Shown here in pieces: positions 45,769 to 55,861 of a stretch of DNA of 64,000 nt (position 1 is its first letter; the number at the start of each line of letters is the position of its first letter). Position numbers and translations under genes: made by a program. The DNA lies in the NCBI GenBank assembly GCA_036362985.1, contig JAYGXS010000001.1:45054727-45118726 (forward strand). Direction: 5' to 3'. A model generated the notes under the pieces. That model ran no database searches and was not told the origin of the DNA. It worked only from the letters and a program-made list of their open reading frames with translations. Source of the stretch: Ligula intestinalis (lineage: Eukaryota > Platyhelminthes > Cestoda > Diphyllobothriidea > Diphyllobothriidae).

Positions 45769-48700
45769 GTTTAAAGTCTTTCATTTATTTATTTATGTAG
45801 GCTCACTAGAGAAAGTGCTCCCCTGAAACGAAAGTTTGCTCCAAACCTTTCAAAAGCCCTTGCTAAGAAAACAATAACAGATGTACCGTAAGCTACCCCC
45901 ATTGAAATATTTTGCTTATATTTCATGCCCAGTAATAGCAACTTCTGCTTATTCACCGCTTTATGTGTGACTTGCTGTTTACCCAAGTGATCAATTCGAT
46001 AGGCTTTTGAATTAATTGGAAATCGAATTCGATTTCCAAAGTTCATGCACCGGTAGACACATGTAACGTACTATCTTTCAGCATCAAGCCTGTGTCCAAG
46101 GACGAAATAACTTAGAAGGACACCCAAACTCAGTGACTAGGATGGACCAGCATCGAATATCTTAAGTAAGAATATCCGTTTTAGTCCGTGGCAAGGTTCG
46201 TCGATCAGGTCTGATTTTGAACGATTGTCGTAGTCTATTTTTTCAGGCTCATGGAAGAATCCTCCCACACTGTCGCAAAACTAAAAAACAGTCAACTGTT
46301 AGCGGGAGTACCTCGATAAGGAGAATGAGATTGAAATCTCTTTTTAATTTGTTCTGCCTTCTTCAGCTGTGCCTGGATCCAGGCGCACCAGTGTGTAAAA
46401 CTGGTGACCCTTGTTTTATGTTTATGGTTGTAGTGTATGTGTGCTATCGCTGAGCATATGGTCGTACTAACCAAGCGATTCAGCGCTCACTTAATTCTCT
46501 GGCGGGCTAAAATGCCCATACTCTCGTGGCGTTGGTCTAATTTTTGTGACGGTTTACCTAAGAAAGTGTGCATGCTTAACAACGGTGAACAACAGATTTT
46601 TTTGGATCAAAACTGTCAGATGATTCCAGAACATAACAAGATCTTGCCTGGGATCAAACCTTCGATCCAATCAAAAATCCACCAACACATACAAAGTGGT
46701 CGGCAGAATTTTCTTCATATTAACATTGTGAACTAACTTGTTAGGCTGTTGGCCACATCAGGTCTTTATATTTTCGTTTTTTTCACTCATTTGTCTCCTT
46801 ATTGACGTTAGGTGATTTATTTTCATTTTTCATCCTTATCTATTAATTTTTATGCCATAGAAAATCAGGTCCAAAACCAAAAAGAGTCAAGGATGAGTCG
46901 GGGGAGGGCGGTGCTGGATCGTCGAAGAAAGGACATCGCGGGCGCATCAATCGTCGCGCTCTTGATGACGATGAACCGCGGTTCGTTCAGAGCTACTCTA
47001 TATTTGAGAAGGGCGTTGGCTGTGTTGTCAAAGCTGACTCAAACGTTGCGGAATTAAGTAAGTCCTTTTGGGCCTTTCTTTACGACTCTTTATCGGCAAC
47101 ATCATCCTCTGCCTATCTTTGCTTTTCACGTCTTTGCCAGTCTTTTTTAAATGCATTTTATGCTGTAACACACTGAAATAACTCACTAAATTTAGGTTTT
47201 CTAGTGCATATATGCAGTCTTTTTCCTGTATCTTCGCCTTTTTGTATTTACCATTACCAGTAGGTTCTGTTGTGGAAAACCGCCCGTCCTTTTATTTTTT
47301 GGCGCCCCTTGCCGTCATCGGATTTTTATCACGTAATTTGATCCTTTCTTTATAGGGGCTATTGGTGGTGGCACCAGCCGTACATCAGTTTCCGAACTTA
47401 CCTCTACGGAATTGAAACCGGATCCTGTTTTACAAGCTGAATCGTTTGTAAAAGACATTAAACAGTGCTTCAAGGACACACCCGTTGCAGTGCTGCAAGA
47501 CACATCTGATCTTTTGCCAGGTTTAGGTAAGTCCAGGAATATGGCTAATGTAGAATTACGTCTCTGGCAAAATATAGACTCAAATTATTTGCATGGTCAC
47601 CACGAGGGCTTATACTGAATATCCTGTCTTGGGCACTTAGTTGCAAGCTGTTTTGTAGTGTACAATGTCAATTTGTATTCGAAAATCTGTATTTTCTTAG
47701 TACAGTGCGGTCGAAAATTCATACGGAATGCGGAATTTTGTGAAAGATAAATAATTAGTTGCAAACCAGTACTAACGCATTTACGAAAACATTGAAATGA
47801 TAATAAACAAGCGAAGGCGAATTTTTAACCTAGAAGAAATATAAAAGTGCTATATCAGAAATTTAAAGGAACGTTTTCCTGGTGAAAATTTAAAGCTAGC
47901 AATAACAGCAAGATTTATTGGATCCGTGGCATTTCGAAAGAGCTCTTCAGTTGCCGCCTCTCATTGCGTAACGTGAATCGCATAAGATAAAATGCAAGTT
48001 GAATTCTTACAGAAAAAAACGATGTAAACGCAAGGTCATAAGAAGTGGCCAAGTGGCTAATCAATAATATAAGAAGTTTAAAAGCTATGGTCAGCAAAAA
48101 CGGGGAAAAAAGTCTAAGGTAACAATTTAAGACGGAAAATGTGTAAACAGGGAGCCAATTTTACCAAGGCAGAGTTAGGTTCACTACATACGGGTTCGAT
48201 TCTAGAGTGTGGCGGCAATTTCCGCGGCTACACCGGAGTTGGGTATCTGCATCTGATGAGACCTAATGAGGTCGAAATACGCATAATGCAAGTTCCAATT
48301 TTTCTGCCGGTAATGCCTACACATAAAATTCCTAACAGTTTTCGGTCTGAACCCGTAGCTGCTTGAATATGCTGATCTACTCCGAGTTAGACATTACTTT
48401 ATGAGGAACTAAAAAAAGCTGAAAGCCAGTAAATCAACTGAGTTTTAGCGCAATGAAAGGTTTCCAACGGGTATTCACAGTAAGTCATTTAAATGGTAGA
48501 TGGTTCAGCTCGCAAAACCTAGCCGATGTTATAAAATATCATTTCTGTCAAAAGGCATTTTAGTATCGATCAGCATGTGGCCTAATCCATGGGCACACCA
48601 GCTTAATGGCTCAAATGCGCATTGTTTCGAACAGCTGCAAAAATCACACCTGCTAATAAATGACTGCCTAGGTAGCGTGCATTATACCCATTACTCTTCA

Positions 48701-51700
48701 GTACCTTAAGAAATACAAATTTGCTTTACGGGGAATATGCACATAGGTGTTGTGTTAAACTTTCCGTCTTTCTGCAAATCTTTTTGAAGAATTTAATCTT
48801 TCGTTTTAAAACAGCTTTTTTGTCTTACTGGTTAGAAAATAACCCGCATATATCCATCAATCAAGACTGAAGTCTGTAATGCGGTTAAATTAAACTACAA
48901 AATTTTTTAAGTAACATTTACATTCGCGGAACAACAATTTTCTTTAGTGAAAATGTCGAAAGTTAGCATTTTTGTGTCATCTGAGTAAATTTTTGGAAAT
49001 AAAACCGATTTTATGCAAACATTAAATTCTGAATGATTTGTCATAACATCTCGATTAGGACAAAAGTGAATTCTAAAATAATCCTTTCTTTAATATCCAA
49101 GAAAAAATATTCTACAAGAATTAGTGTGATTTGCAATATGATAGCCCAGTGTCAGATTATACGCGACAAGACTTACTTAAGACGACTAGGGTCGGAGTTG
49201 GGCACATTGGCTGAAAATCCAAGCAGCCCGCCTAAGTGTGCTATCTATGTCCGGTGCGCGCACAAACTTGAAATACTCTGCTTATGAAAAATGTATTTTC
49301 CATATTGCACGACGCTTGAGATATGACAAGTCTTCTAGATTTAATTCACCTTTTATAAGTTGCCTAACCTAATATACTTTGGAACCACAGAATGCTTACC
49401 GAATTAGAATCGTTTCTGCTCTTTGATTAATGCCGCTTTCGAAGTATGCAGCGTATTTCCTTATTTACTTTGGAAACTTTAAACGTTAGTGAAATGCCAG
49501 GTCAACTTTATAGTCTGTTTACGTATTTAAAAATAGGCATTCGTTCTTTCAGTGAAAAAAATTATCAAAGGCCTACTTTTTATGCAGGAGTATAGCAAGT
49601 AGGTTTTACGCGTAGTTTCTGCAAAACATCTTTACATTTATAGAGGCATCAAAATAGTCGGAAAACTAATTACACTTGGCCGGCTCTTGTAGCCTATGTT
49701 ACTTTTACTGCTGATCAAAAAGACGCGCAATCGGAAGTCAGTATTTTGGCGTCATTAAACTTCTTGGGATTATGCAGTATGCTGACCAATATTTTAAACT
49801 CACATAATTATTTGTACCTGAAATCATATTTAAGATAGCAAGTTTGGTTTTCACGAGTTAAGTGACCTACTGTAGTGGCTGGTTTTTTTTGTGTTTCAGC
49901 TTTAACTAGAGATCTCTTAAATTATATTTTTTTGTTTTGCCATTTTCTCGTTCTAAGTCGGTTATGACAGTTTTAGTCATAAAAGTGGGGACCTTTGCCA
50001 CAGTAAAGGTAACCACGACGAAGCGCACATAGCAGGAGTTTGGTTGTTAGAATTAACCTGTTTTGCTGGCATAGGTTTGTCGTCCAACCGGTTTACCGCA
50101 GGGCCTTCTGGTTTCCCCTAGAGGCGGCTTGCTTGCATTCATCAATACAACTGCGTTCCGTGTGCCATTTATTCTTGTTTACTGCGCACTCAAGCAGCTT
50201 TATGACCAAGTTCTTGACCGTTCCTTTAATTGTCGCATGCATTAAGCATCATTTTGGCCCAGATTCTTTTGTGCCAACATTACTAACTGTATAGTTATCT
50301 CCCCCTTCTTTTTGTTCTTTTAGTCTCAGCGGAGCCTGTCAAACGATGTGCCCAGGTTCCAGCACAACTGTTTGACGAAACTTGTCCTACTGGCAGCCTT
50401 TTCACTCTCCAGTTACCGGAAAGTCTCCTCTCAGAAGTGAGTCGTTTCGTTTCACTTCTATTACATTGACTACTTTGTAATGGTGTTTATACCTATGTAT
50501 GGTATAGCATATTTGATATTGACTTTTTGGCCTGCCCGTCCTTAAATTTTCCCTTTTTCACTTGTACCTTCTGACATGTGTCATGATTCCTAATCACGCA
50601 CAAAATCATAGCATCGTAATGTTTCTTCTCATAACTTTCGGCAGTTGGTTCGTCTTAAATGACTACGATCACAGTTTTCCCTGGGACGGGGAGCAATGGT
50701 AACTGGTATATGAGGCTGGCTTTCGCTGTCCTGCTCTCTTTTTGCACCCATCGTGTGCGAATAGCAACGCCAGGTTCTAGCTATTCGGAATAAATGGAAG
50801 CCCTGTTGTATCGATTCTGCGCGTTCGCTAGTTCCTATTCATCGACAAAGAAGACTTCGTAAAAGGGCCATGGAATATTTTATTGATGACATTTACCATG
50901 AAGAATCGGAATGGTATCTTCCAGGCGCTATGGTGTAGAGACGAGCGTATGTTTCGGCAGACTGCATACATTTTCTCTTTCAAGCAGGCAAATTATTATC
51001 GACTTGAGTTCTACCACTTAACTTAACAAAGCAGAATACAAAATAATCGGCTCTCAGCACTGACCTATAAGTGTCAGTGAATGGATGGAACAGGAAAATG
51101 GTGACTTTTCTAAAAAATGAAGTACAGCCTAACGGGCAGTTCGGGTTATCCCGCAATGACTGTAAGCACATCGTGATAGGCTAAAGAGGCGTTTCCAACT
51201 TACTTGATAGAAATGAGCTCGGACAGTTGGCTGTCCGAGCCAAGCCGAGGTGAAGTGAGATTGTGCACAATGACTTACTTGACTCGACCCCGTCGTATGG
51301 CGCGTGCCACTCACGGACTCATAATGCATAGGACCGCGGGTTCACAAAGGCCGAATGGAGGTTGCTTCATTAAAGTTTTAATTGTTTACTATTGTGCAGC
51401 ATAATCCTCAGATATTTCGAGCATCTCAAAATGCCAATCATTAAATATATCCTGTCCGGTCGCCTGTACAAGTTGCATCCTGCAAACAATAACTACCTAA
51501 GTAATACGTATTTTCCTCATTGATTTTCTGTGCCCCTATAAATTCAAATATACTTCATAGGAAATATGCAAAAGATATTATTTTTGTACTCATTTGACAA
51601 CGACTTACGTCTTCGAATTTTAAATATGCAAATAATCAGAACATTTGCTTGTAGTCGCGCGTTTACGATACACTTTTATTACTCTTACACCTTTTCTATA

Positions 51701-54700
51701 TTCTCCTCTGCAGGATTCTCCTATATTGAAAGAGGGTCGGTTCGGAAAGATTCAAATTCTTAGCAATGGCGAATCACGACTTGTCATATCTGACTCCACC
51801 TTCCGTCTTTTGTGTCCCAAGCTTACAGAATGTTCTTCCGTAAGTAACCAGTTGTGTTTTTTTTCATACTTGGGTCTCCGGTCTGTCAAACAATGAATGA
51901 GAAGGTTCGCGATCCAGGTAATTGTATGGATGAAAAAGAAGGCATATCGAGCACCAGATCAATTGATATATTGTTCTGAGCTTTCAAACTCTTACAGGAG
52001 TCCATCTTCAGAAATATGAAAGCAACTAAAAAAGCAGGTAATTATACTGGCCATAGGCCAATCAACTGTCAGAAAACATCGGGTTGTCATGGGGTTAGAA
52101 ACAGCAAACAAAAAAAGGATAGGGGGAAGGGGGCAACTAGTTGTCACTGGAGTCGGGGGGGAAGGGTGCATTAAAGTGGTGCACGCTTATTAGCTGTCAG
52201 TGGTGTACGCTAACCAGCTGTCAGTGGTGTACGCTAACCAGCTGTCAGTGGAGCCGGGGGTCATGAACAGCAATTAGCGTGCCGCCTTGTCACCCCGTAG
52301 GTAGTCCTGGTAACCCCGCCTCCTCTTCCGGCCGGTTCGTTGTGGGATCCTCTTCGCTTGCCTTCCTTATGTTGTGGTTTGGCTTCGTTCCGTCTCTTTC
52401 GCAAATAACGGCGTGAAACTGTTAGCCGAGAGGAACAGAAGGCATTAAAAAGTCTAAAAGCCGATGAGGACATCATCGTTCTGCCGGCTAACAAAGGTTG
52501 TTCCACAGTGGTTCTCAACATGTCTGATAACAAAACGAAAGCTCAGAGCCTACTTGATGACAAAAACTCATACAAGTTATGCCCAGCCGGTAAAATGAAG
52601 CATTTGCTTCCTTACTCTATTCCAAAGAGTTCAAACACACTGCAGCACACCAGCCGCCAGAAGAGCTGAACAAATATATCTTCAGGAACTCTTCCGAGCT
52701 AATGGCTACCCAAATTCCTTCATCAAACAAAGCAGACGCCGAGTGAACAGACGACGGCCAGTGCAAAGGCAACCCGATGCCTGGAGGGCCATTCCCTACA
52801 TAAAAGGCGTCTCCGAAGCAGTCTTACGACTGTTACAACCTGCTGGCGTAGGCATAGCCCATCGACATCAGGCGACAATACGCCGCCAGGTGATGCAACC
52901 TAAAGACCGAATGTCCCCTACAGAAACCTCTGCGGTCGTCTACAATATACTTTGCAATGAGGGAGACTGCAATTATGTTGGAGAAACAGGCCGCAAATTG
53001 CAAACCCGCCTACAAGAGCACAAACGATCGGCCCAGAGACTGGACCTAAACTCGCAACTGGCAGCACACATTGCAAAGACTGACCATAACTTCGATCTCA
53101 AAGGAGCAACTGTTGTAGGCCGAGGAACCTCAAAAGCCGAAAGGCCGACTCTCGAGGCATGGCACCCGGATGCCAACTCGATCACCAGGCACCTAGAGCT
53201 GCCAGTGGTCTACAAAGTCTTGCACCATTATTTGGGAAAGAGACGGAAGGAAGCCCAACCACACATAAGAAAGGCAAGCGAAGAGGATCCCACAACGGAC
53301 CGGCGGGAAGAGGAGGCGGGGTTACCAGGACTACCTACGGGGTGACAATGCGGCACGCTTATTGCTGTTCATGAACCCCGGCTCCACTGACAGCTGGTTA
53401 GCGTACACCACTTTAATGCCCCCCCCCCCCCCCCCCCCGGTAACAACTTGTCCCCCCCCCCTTCCCCCATCCTTTTTTCCTTTGCTGTTCTAACACCCTG
53501 ACAACCTGATGTTTTCTGACAGTTGATTGGCCTATGGCCACTATAATTACCTTCCTTTTCGGTTGTTTTTCTCATCTCTGAAGATGGACTTCTGTAAGAG
53601 TTCGAAAGCTCAGAACAATAAATCAATTGATCTGGTGCTCGACTTGCCTTCTTCCTCATCCTATCAAACAATATCTGACAGACTGGACTGCTTAATTGAG
53701 TTGGGTTTATCGTTCATCCCCTCAAGTTCAAAGCGAGCCCGCTCTACTCAGGCAAGACTGAAAATGATTGCACCATGTACCTGACTGCTCCTAAGTTGCA
53801 TCTTTTTGTGTGTGCACACTGGAGGAACCTAAACTGTCTTGGCAATTGTAGTTGCATGTTCTTCGTGCTGGAACGTCTCTTGTTTGTCAGGAAAGTGCTC
53901 AATTTGCTGGTATTTGTTTTTAGTTACATGAAAATAGAACCGTTGCGCTTTCCATCGCATGGGATCCTAAAGCTTTTTTTACAAGATGGGTCCCCTGTTC
54001 CCGAACTAGGCCTGCTCTAGGCACTAGTATGGATTACCTGATTACAGCATGGAAGCGTATCGCAGTGTTACTGAAGTATAGAGTAATAATTTCCTCCTGG
54101 TTGACAGTATTTTGTCATTAACGGTACAGAGATTACTGCGATGCCCTTGCGACCTTGTGTACGTCGGCTAGTCATAGATTTGTTCGTACTTGACTTGTGC
54201 GTTTTAAGGAGGTAATTGTCATAGAAAGTCTTCTGAGGAAGCGATTTGATAGTTATGATAACGGGAAAACTAGCGTTTGTCGTCATTATTTTGAGTTCCT
54301 GTAGACGGACTGCACTTCAAACTTTGAATATGCCGCAAACATCCAGGCTACGTTGGTGAAGACTTCTTCTTGTCATAGCTTCATTACGAGTGTTGACAAA
54401 CGCCCGCACATTCTACCATTCACTTCCAGCGTTCAGTTCTCGATTAAGTGATCTGATTTGTGCACTTCACTCACTCACGCCGCGCTAAATAAAATTCTCA
54501 AGCAGCGGTGACGACATCTGTTTATTTCAAATGTACCTTTATTCTCATACATCAGTGACAAAATTCGTTCTGGGGCTTGTTGGAAAATATGGTGATGCTT
54601 CTCAATCTGGTTGCTTTGCAAACTTCATCTCACAGCCCTTACAGGCCTCTGCAGAGCTGAGTGAACTCAAAAATGGGAAGTTTTCTTTCAAACGATTGTG

Positions 54701-55261
54701 AGGAAACTGGGGTAGTAGCTATTGCGTTTTCTTCTTGTATACGGTACGCCAGAAGTATATTCTATTCAATATTTGACCTGTTAAAAAAGTCCTTGTAAAA
54801 GCACGGGCAACATTGACCATCTTCTGCTCAAACCCAAGTCTTCCACGTGCATTGTATCGGACTTCTACCCTCATTTCAATTTATTTGTGTTTACTACGTC
54901 CCATCTCCATCGCATGTTGCGCTGCACGCGTACCATCAAGGTGATATTTCAGAAACTAACAACGAGTTCCTTTGACATCACCTGGTTGACGTAGTGGCAA
55001 GCACTGTTTTTTTCTGTTTACAGAGTCTACCTACAAAGGTTCCCGCTTCATAATATTCTCATTTGCTGGTTCTTCTGATATTCCTACGTACATAGAACAT
55101 TCGTTACCATTGAGTAATAAGACTTACCTGTTTGTTCCTAGGATGTCCTTGTGGTTGAGGACCAGGAAGATGGAATAGTGAACCTAACCTCCCTCGGTCA
55201 CTTGGACCAGTTTGTCTCTGCCGTGCCCGACCTCGAGCGCTTCGCTCGATTGGGCAGGTAG
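45737..55261 (+). CDS. POLR3D: DNA-directed RNA polymerase III subunit RPC4 (POLR3D), complete, seven exons
   Basis: Exons 45737-45768, 45801-45887, 46861-47057, 47356-47526, 50324-50436, 51714-51839 and 55142-55261 join in phase to 846 coding bases, 281 residues (human about 398). RPC4 pairs with RPC5 in the TFIIF-like module of RNA polymerase III, which transcribes tRNA and 5S genes in the nucleus. Family features seen: a KRKFAPNL motif after the N-terminus, a Lys/Arg-rich segment leading to QSYSIFEKG, then the conserved C-terminal block LFTLQLPESLL, EGRFGKIQILSNGESRLVI and LGHLDQFVSAVPDLERF. The ATG has G at -3 and G at +4. AATAAA at 55623-55628 is a plausible end signal. The last intron carries a Penelope-like element that begins only about 60 bases after exon 6. 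Confidence 0.87.
45801..45887 (+). CDS. POLR3D: RPC4 exon 2
   Basis: The acceptor TTATGTAG ends at 45800 and the donor TACC|GTAAGC is at 45887/45888. It encodes LKRKFAPNLSKALAKK, corresponding to the KKxFxPN motif of RPC4 proteins. The exon is too short to be found as an isolated ORF. Confidence 0.8.
46861..47057 (+). CDS. POLR3D: RPC4 exon 3
   Basis: The acceptor GCCATAG ends at 46860 and the donor TTAA|GTAAGT is at 47057/47058. It encodes a basic stretch (KSGPKPKRVKD, KKGHRGRINRR) and then FVQSYSIFEKG, the most diagnostic N-terminal motif of the family. The ORF that starts at 46812 in another frame is a shadow. Confidence 0.87.
47356..47526 (+). CDS. POLR3D: RPC4 exon 4
   Basis: The acceptor TTTATAG ends at 47355 and the donor TTTAG|GTAAGT is at 47526/47527. 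It encodes a weakly conserved linker, including VLQAESFVKDIKQCFKDTPV. It shares phase with both neighbours. Confidence 0.82.
48150..48330 (+). repeat. tRNA-related SINE, diverged copy
   Basis: GGGTTCGATTCTAGAGTGTGG resembles a B box plus the SINE body seen at 58170-58230 (GTTCGAAACTCGGGTGTGGC). Both are followed by a GTTGGG...CTGATGA..CCTAATG segment. The A-box part is decayed. It lies in RPC4 intron 4. Confidence 0.5.
48340..50320 (+). other. RPC4 intron 4, remainder
   Basis: AT-rich intron with no recognised element. ORFs at 48500-48709, 49033-49287 and 50040-50294 carry no motif. Confidence 0.45.
50324..50436 (+). CDS. POLR3D: RPC4 exon 5
   Basis: The acceptor TCTTTTAG ends at 50323 and the donor GAA|GTGAGT is at 50436/50437. 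It encodes FDETCPTGSLFTLQLPESLL, where LFxLQLPxxL is the start of the conserved C-terminal RPC4 domain that docks with RPC5. Confidence 0.86.
51217..51240. repeat. perfect 10-base-pair hairpin
   Basis: GCTCGGACAG, a four-base loop TTGG, and CTGTCCGAGC form an uninterrupted stem inside RPC4 intron 5. No following T run is present. The role is unknown. Confidence 0.8.
51714..51839 (+). CDS. POLR3D: RPC4 exon 6
   Basis: The acceptor CTCTGCAG ends at 51713 and the donor TCC|GTAAGT is at 51839/51840, phase 0 on both sides. It encodes LKEGRFGKIQIL and RLVISDSTF, matching the conserved GxxGKLxxxKSGxxxLxLG motif of RPC4. Confidence 0.88.
51982..52011 (-). ncRNA. hammerhead-like core, left arm
   Basis: Minus strand: CTGAAGA, a stem of GGACTC with GAGTTT (two G-U pairs), then GAAA. 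Pairing is kept despite base changes relative to the copy at 7820-7849. It sits at the corresponding position of the inverted arm. Confidence 0.45.
52186..52256 (+). repeat. short tandem repeat, 24-base unit, three copies
   Basis: The unit GTGGTGTACGCTAACCAGCT-GTCA occurs twice exactly and once diverged (GTGGTGCACGCTTATTAGCT). It lies in the left arm of the Penelope-like element. The right arm holds one copy only. Confidence 0.8.
52421..52620 (+). pseudogene. Penelope-like ORF, N-terminal fragment
   Basis: The frame begins SREEQKALKSLKADEDIIVL, then PANKGCSTVVLN and QSLLDDKNSYKL, the region just upstream of the reverse transcriptase in Penelope-like proteins. It is out of frame with the GIY-YIG part, and the RT palm is deleted. 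Confidence 0.7.
52743..53345 (+). CDS. Penelope-like element C-terminal GIY-YIG endonuclease
   Basis: The open frame of 200 codons begins at a possible ATG or as a continuation of the deleted ORF. Residues around 60-90 read VVYNILCNEGDCNYVGETGR, the GIY-YIG signature in its Penelope form (VYxI...NYVGETGR, with the catalytic arginine following in the same helix region, then LQEHKR). A later E (TLEAW) could be the metal-binding glutamate. The tail is charged. The nuclease in this group cuts target DNA during retrotransposition. With the RT lost, the gene is either a relic or a lone nuclease ORF. It lies inside RPC4 intron 6 in the sense orientation. Confidence 0.8.
   Translation: MNRRRPVQRQPDAWRAIPYIKGVSEAVLRLLQPAGVGIAHRHQATIRRQVMQPKDRMSPTETSAVVYNILCNEGDCNYVGETGRKLQTRLQEHKRSAQRLDLNSQLAAHIAKTDHNFDLKGATVVGRGTSKAERPTLEAWHPDANSITRHLELPVVYKVLHHYLGKRRKEAQPHIRKASEEDPTTDRREEEAGLPGLPTG
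53419..53438 (+). repeat. homopolymer tract of 20 C
   Basis: An uninterrupted C run in the right arm of the Penelope-like element. A second C-rich run follows at 53452-53461. The length is likely unreliable in sequencing. Confidence 0.9.
53578..53607 (+). ncRNA. hammerhead-like core, right arm
   Basis: CTGAAGA, then GGACTT paired to GAGTTC around CTGTAA, then GAAA. A possible short stem III follows: AGC after GA pairs with GCT about 30 bases on, before a C at the expected cleavage position. Stem I is not evident. Confidence 0.45.
53700..55141 (+). other. RPC4 intron 6, remainder
   Basis: After the Penelope-like element no further exon fits the phase. ORFs at 53775-54020 and 54068-54286 have no motif. 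Confidence 0.45.
55142..55261 (+). CDS. POLR3D: RPC4 exon 7 with stop
   Basis: The acceptor GTTCCTAG ends at 55141 and the stop TAG is at 55259-55261. It encodes DVLVVEDQEDGIVNLTSLGH and LDQFVSAVPDLERFARLGR. The GHLxxxxVxxPDxExL pattern is the C-terminus of RPC4 proteins. Confidence 0.88.
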   Translation, partial: DVLVVEDQEDGIVNLTSLGHLDQFVSAVPDLERFARLGR

Positions 55262-55622
55262 TTTACCGTTCTGCCCTCCCCCCCCCTCCGTCTTCCCTCT
55301 TTCGAACTCTCCAAATGTACATTGCTCTACTCCCTCGTTTGCTTTCTGCGCCGCCCGCAACTATCTTTGCACCGACGTCAACCCCCTCCACCCCTCAAGT
55401 GTCCAAGTCTTTCTACCCGAACGCTTGCCGTTGGTGTGACCGTCTTATCTTCCCCTTGTACAGATCAAATACGTGTGAAGTATTATTTCAATGAAAGTAT
55501 TCTCTTCCGTCGGGAAAGTCTCAATCTCCTATTGTACCTTGTGTGTAGGTGAAAAAGGTGAATTATGTCCCATTGTTATACTACTACCTACTGTTAATAC
55601 AAGCGAACATGTGAGTCCCAGG

Positions 55623-55628
55623 AATAAA
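55623..55628 (+). promoter_or_regulatory. candidate polyadenylation signal of RPC4
   Basis: AATAAA lies 362 bases after the stop codon and is the first canonical signal downstream of it. Confidence 0.45.
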
Positions 55629-55639
55629 TTGAGAAGTAG

Positions 55640-55860
55640 AATACGACTCGATCGCTGGACAATATGTTTATTCGCCTGAAGTTTCGAAATCCATTGCGGA
55701 TTCATCATTAGAGACATACTCACAGAACAGTTTGTGTGTGCACAGGGTTTTGCCGTAAAATTTAAACGTATTTGAAGCGGGCTTTAAATAAAGACGCTGA
55801 TGTCGGTGTAAGTCATTATATTCCGCACAGGATTGGCCAACGGGCGGTCTGTGAATCAAA
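55640..55860 (-). repeat. terminal fragment of a second Penelope-like family
   Basis: The order of blocks parallels the arm at 51930-52011: ACTCGATCGCTGGACAATAT, GTTTATTCGCCTGAAGTTTC, then a stem-loop. Here, however, the sequence is only distantly similar. The minus strand has TGATGA, an ATCC/GGAT stem and GAAAC at 55681-55711, a decayed hammerhead-like core. Confidence 0.4.
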
Positions 55861-55861
55861 T

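Larger units (their letters stand above)
51900..53690. mobile_element. fold-back Penelope-like element with GIY-YIG ORF
   Basis: Two arms in inverted orientation, about 51905-52409 and 53238-53690, match over roughly 450-500 bases. An example is the block GGATCCTCTTCGCTTGCCTT on the left against AAGGCAAGCGAAGAGGATCC on the right. Between them are an N-terminal Penelope fragment (52421-52620, KSLKADEDIIVLPANKG) and the C-terminal GIY-YIG domain. The reverse transcriptase itself is missing. Inverted terminal copies are known for Penelope-like elements. It is inserted in RPC4 intron 6. A shorter relative lies at 7730-8335. Confidence 0.85.
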
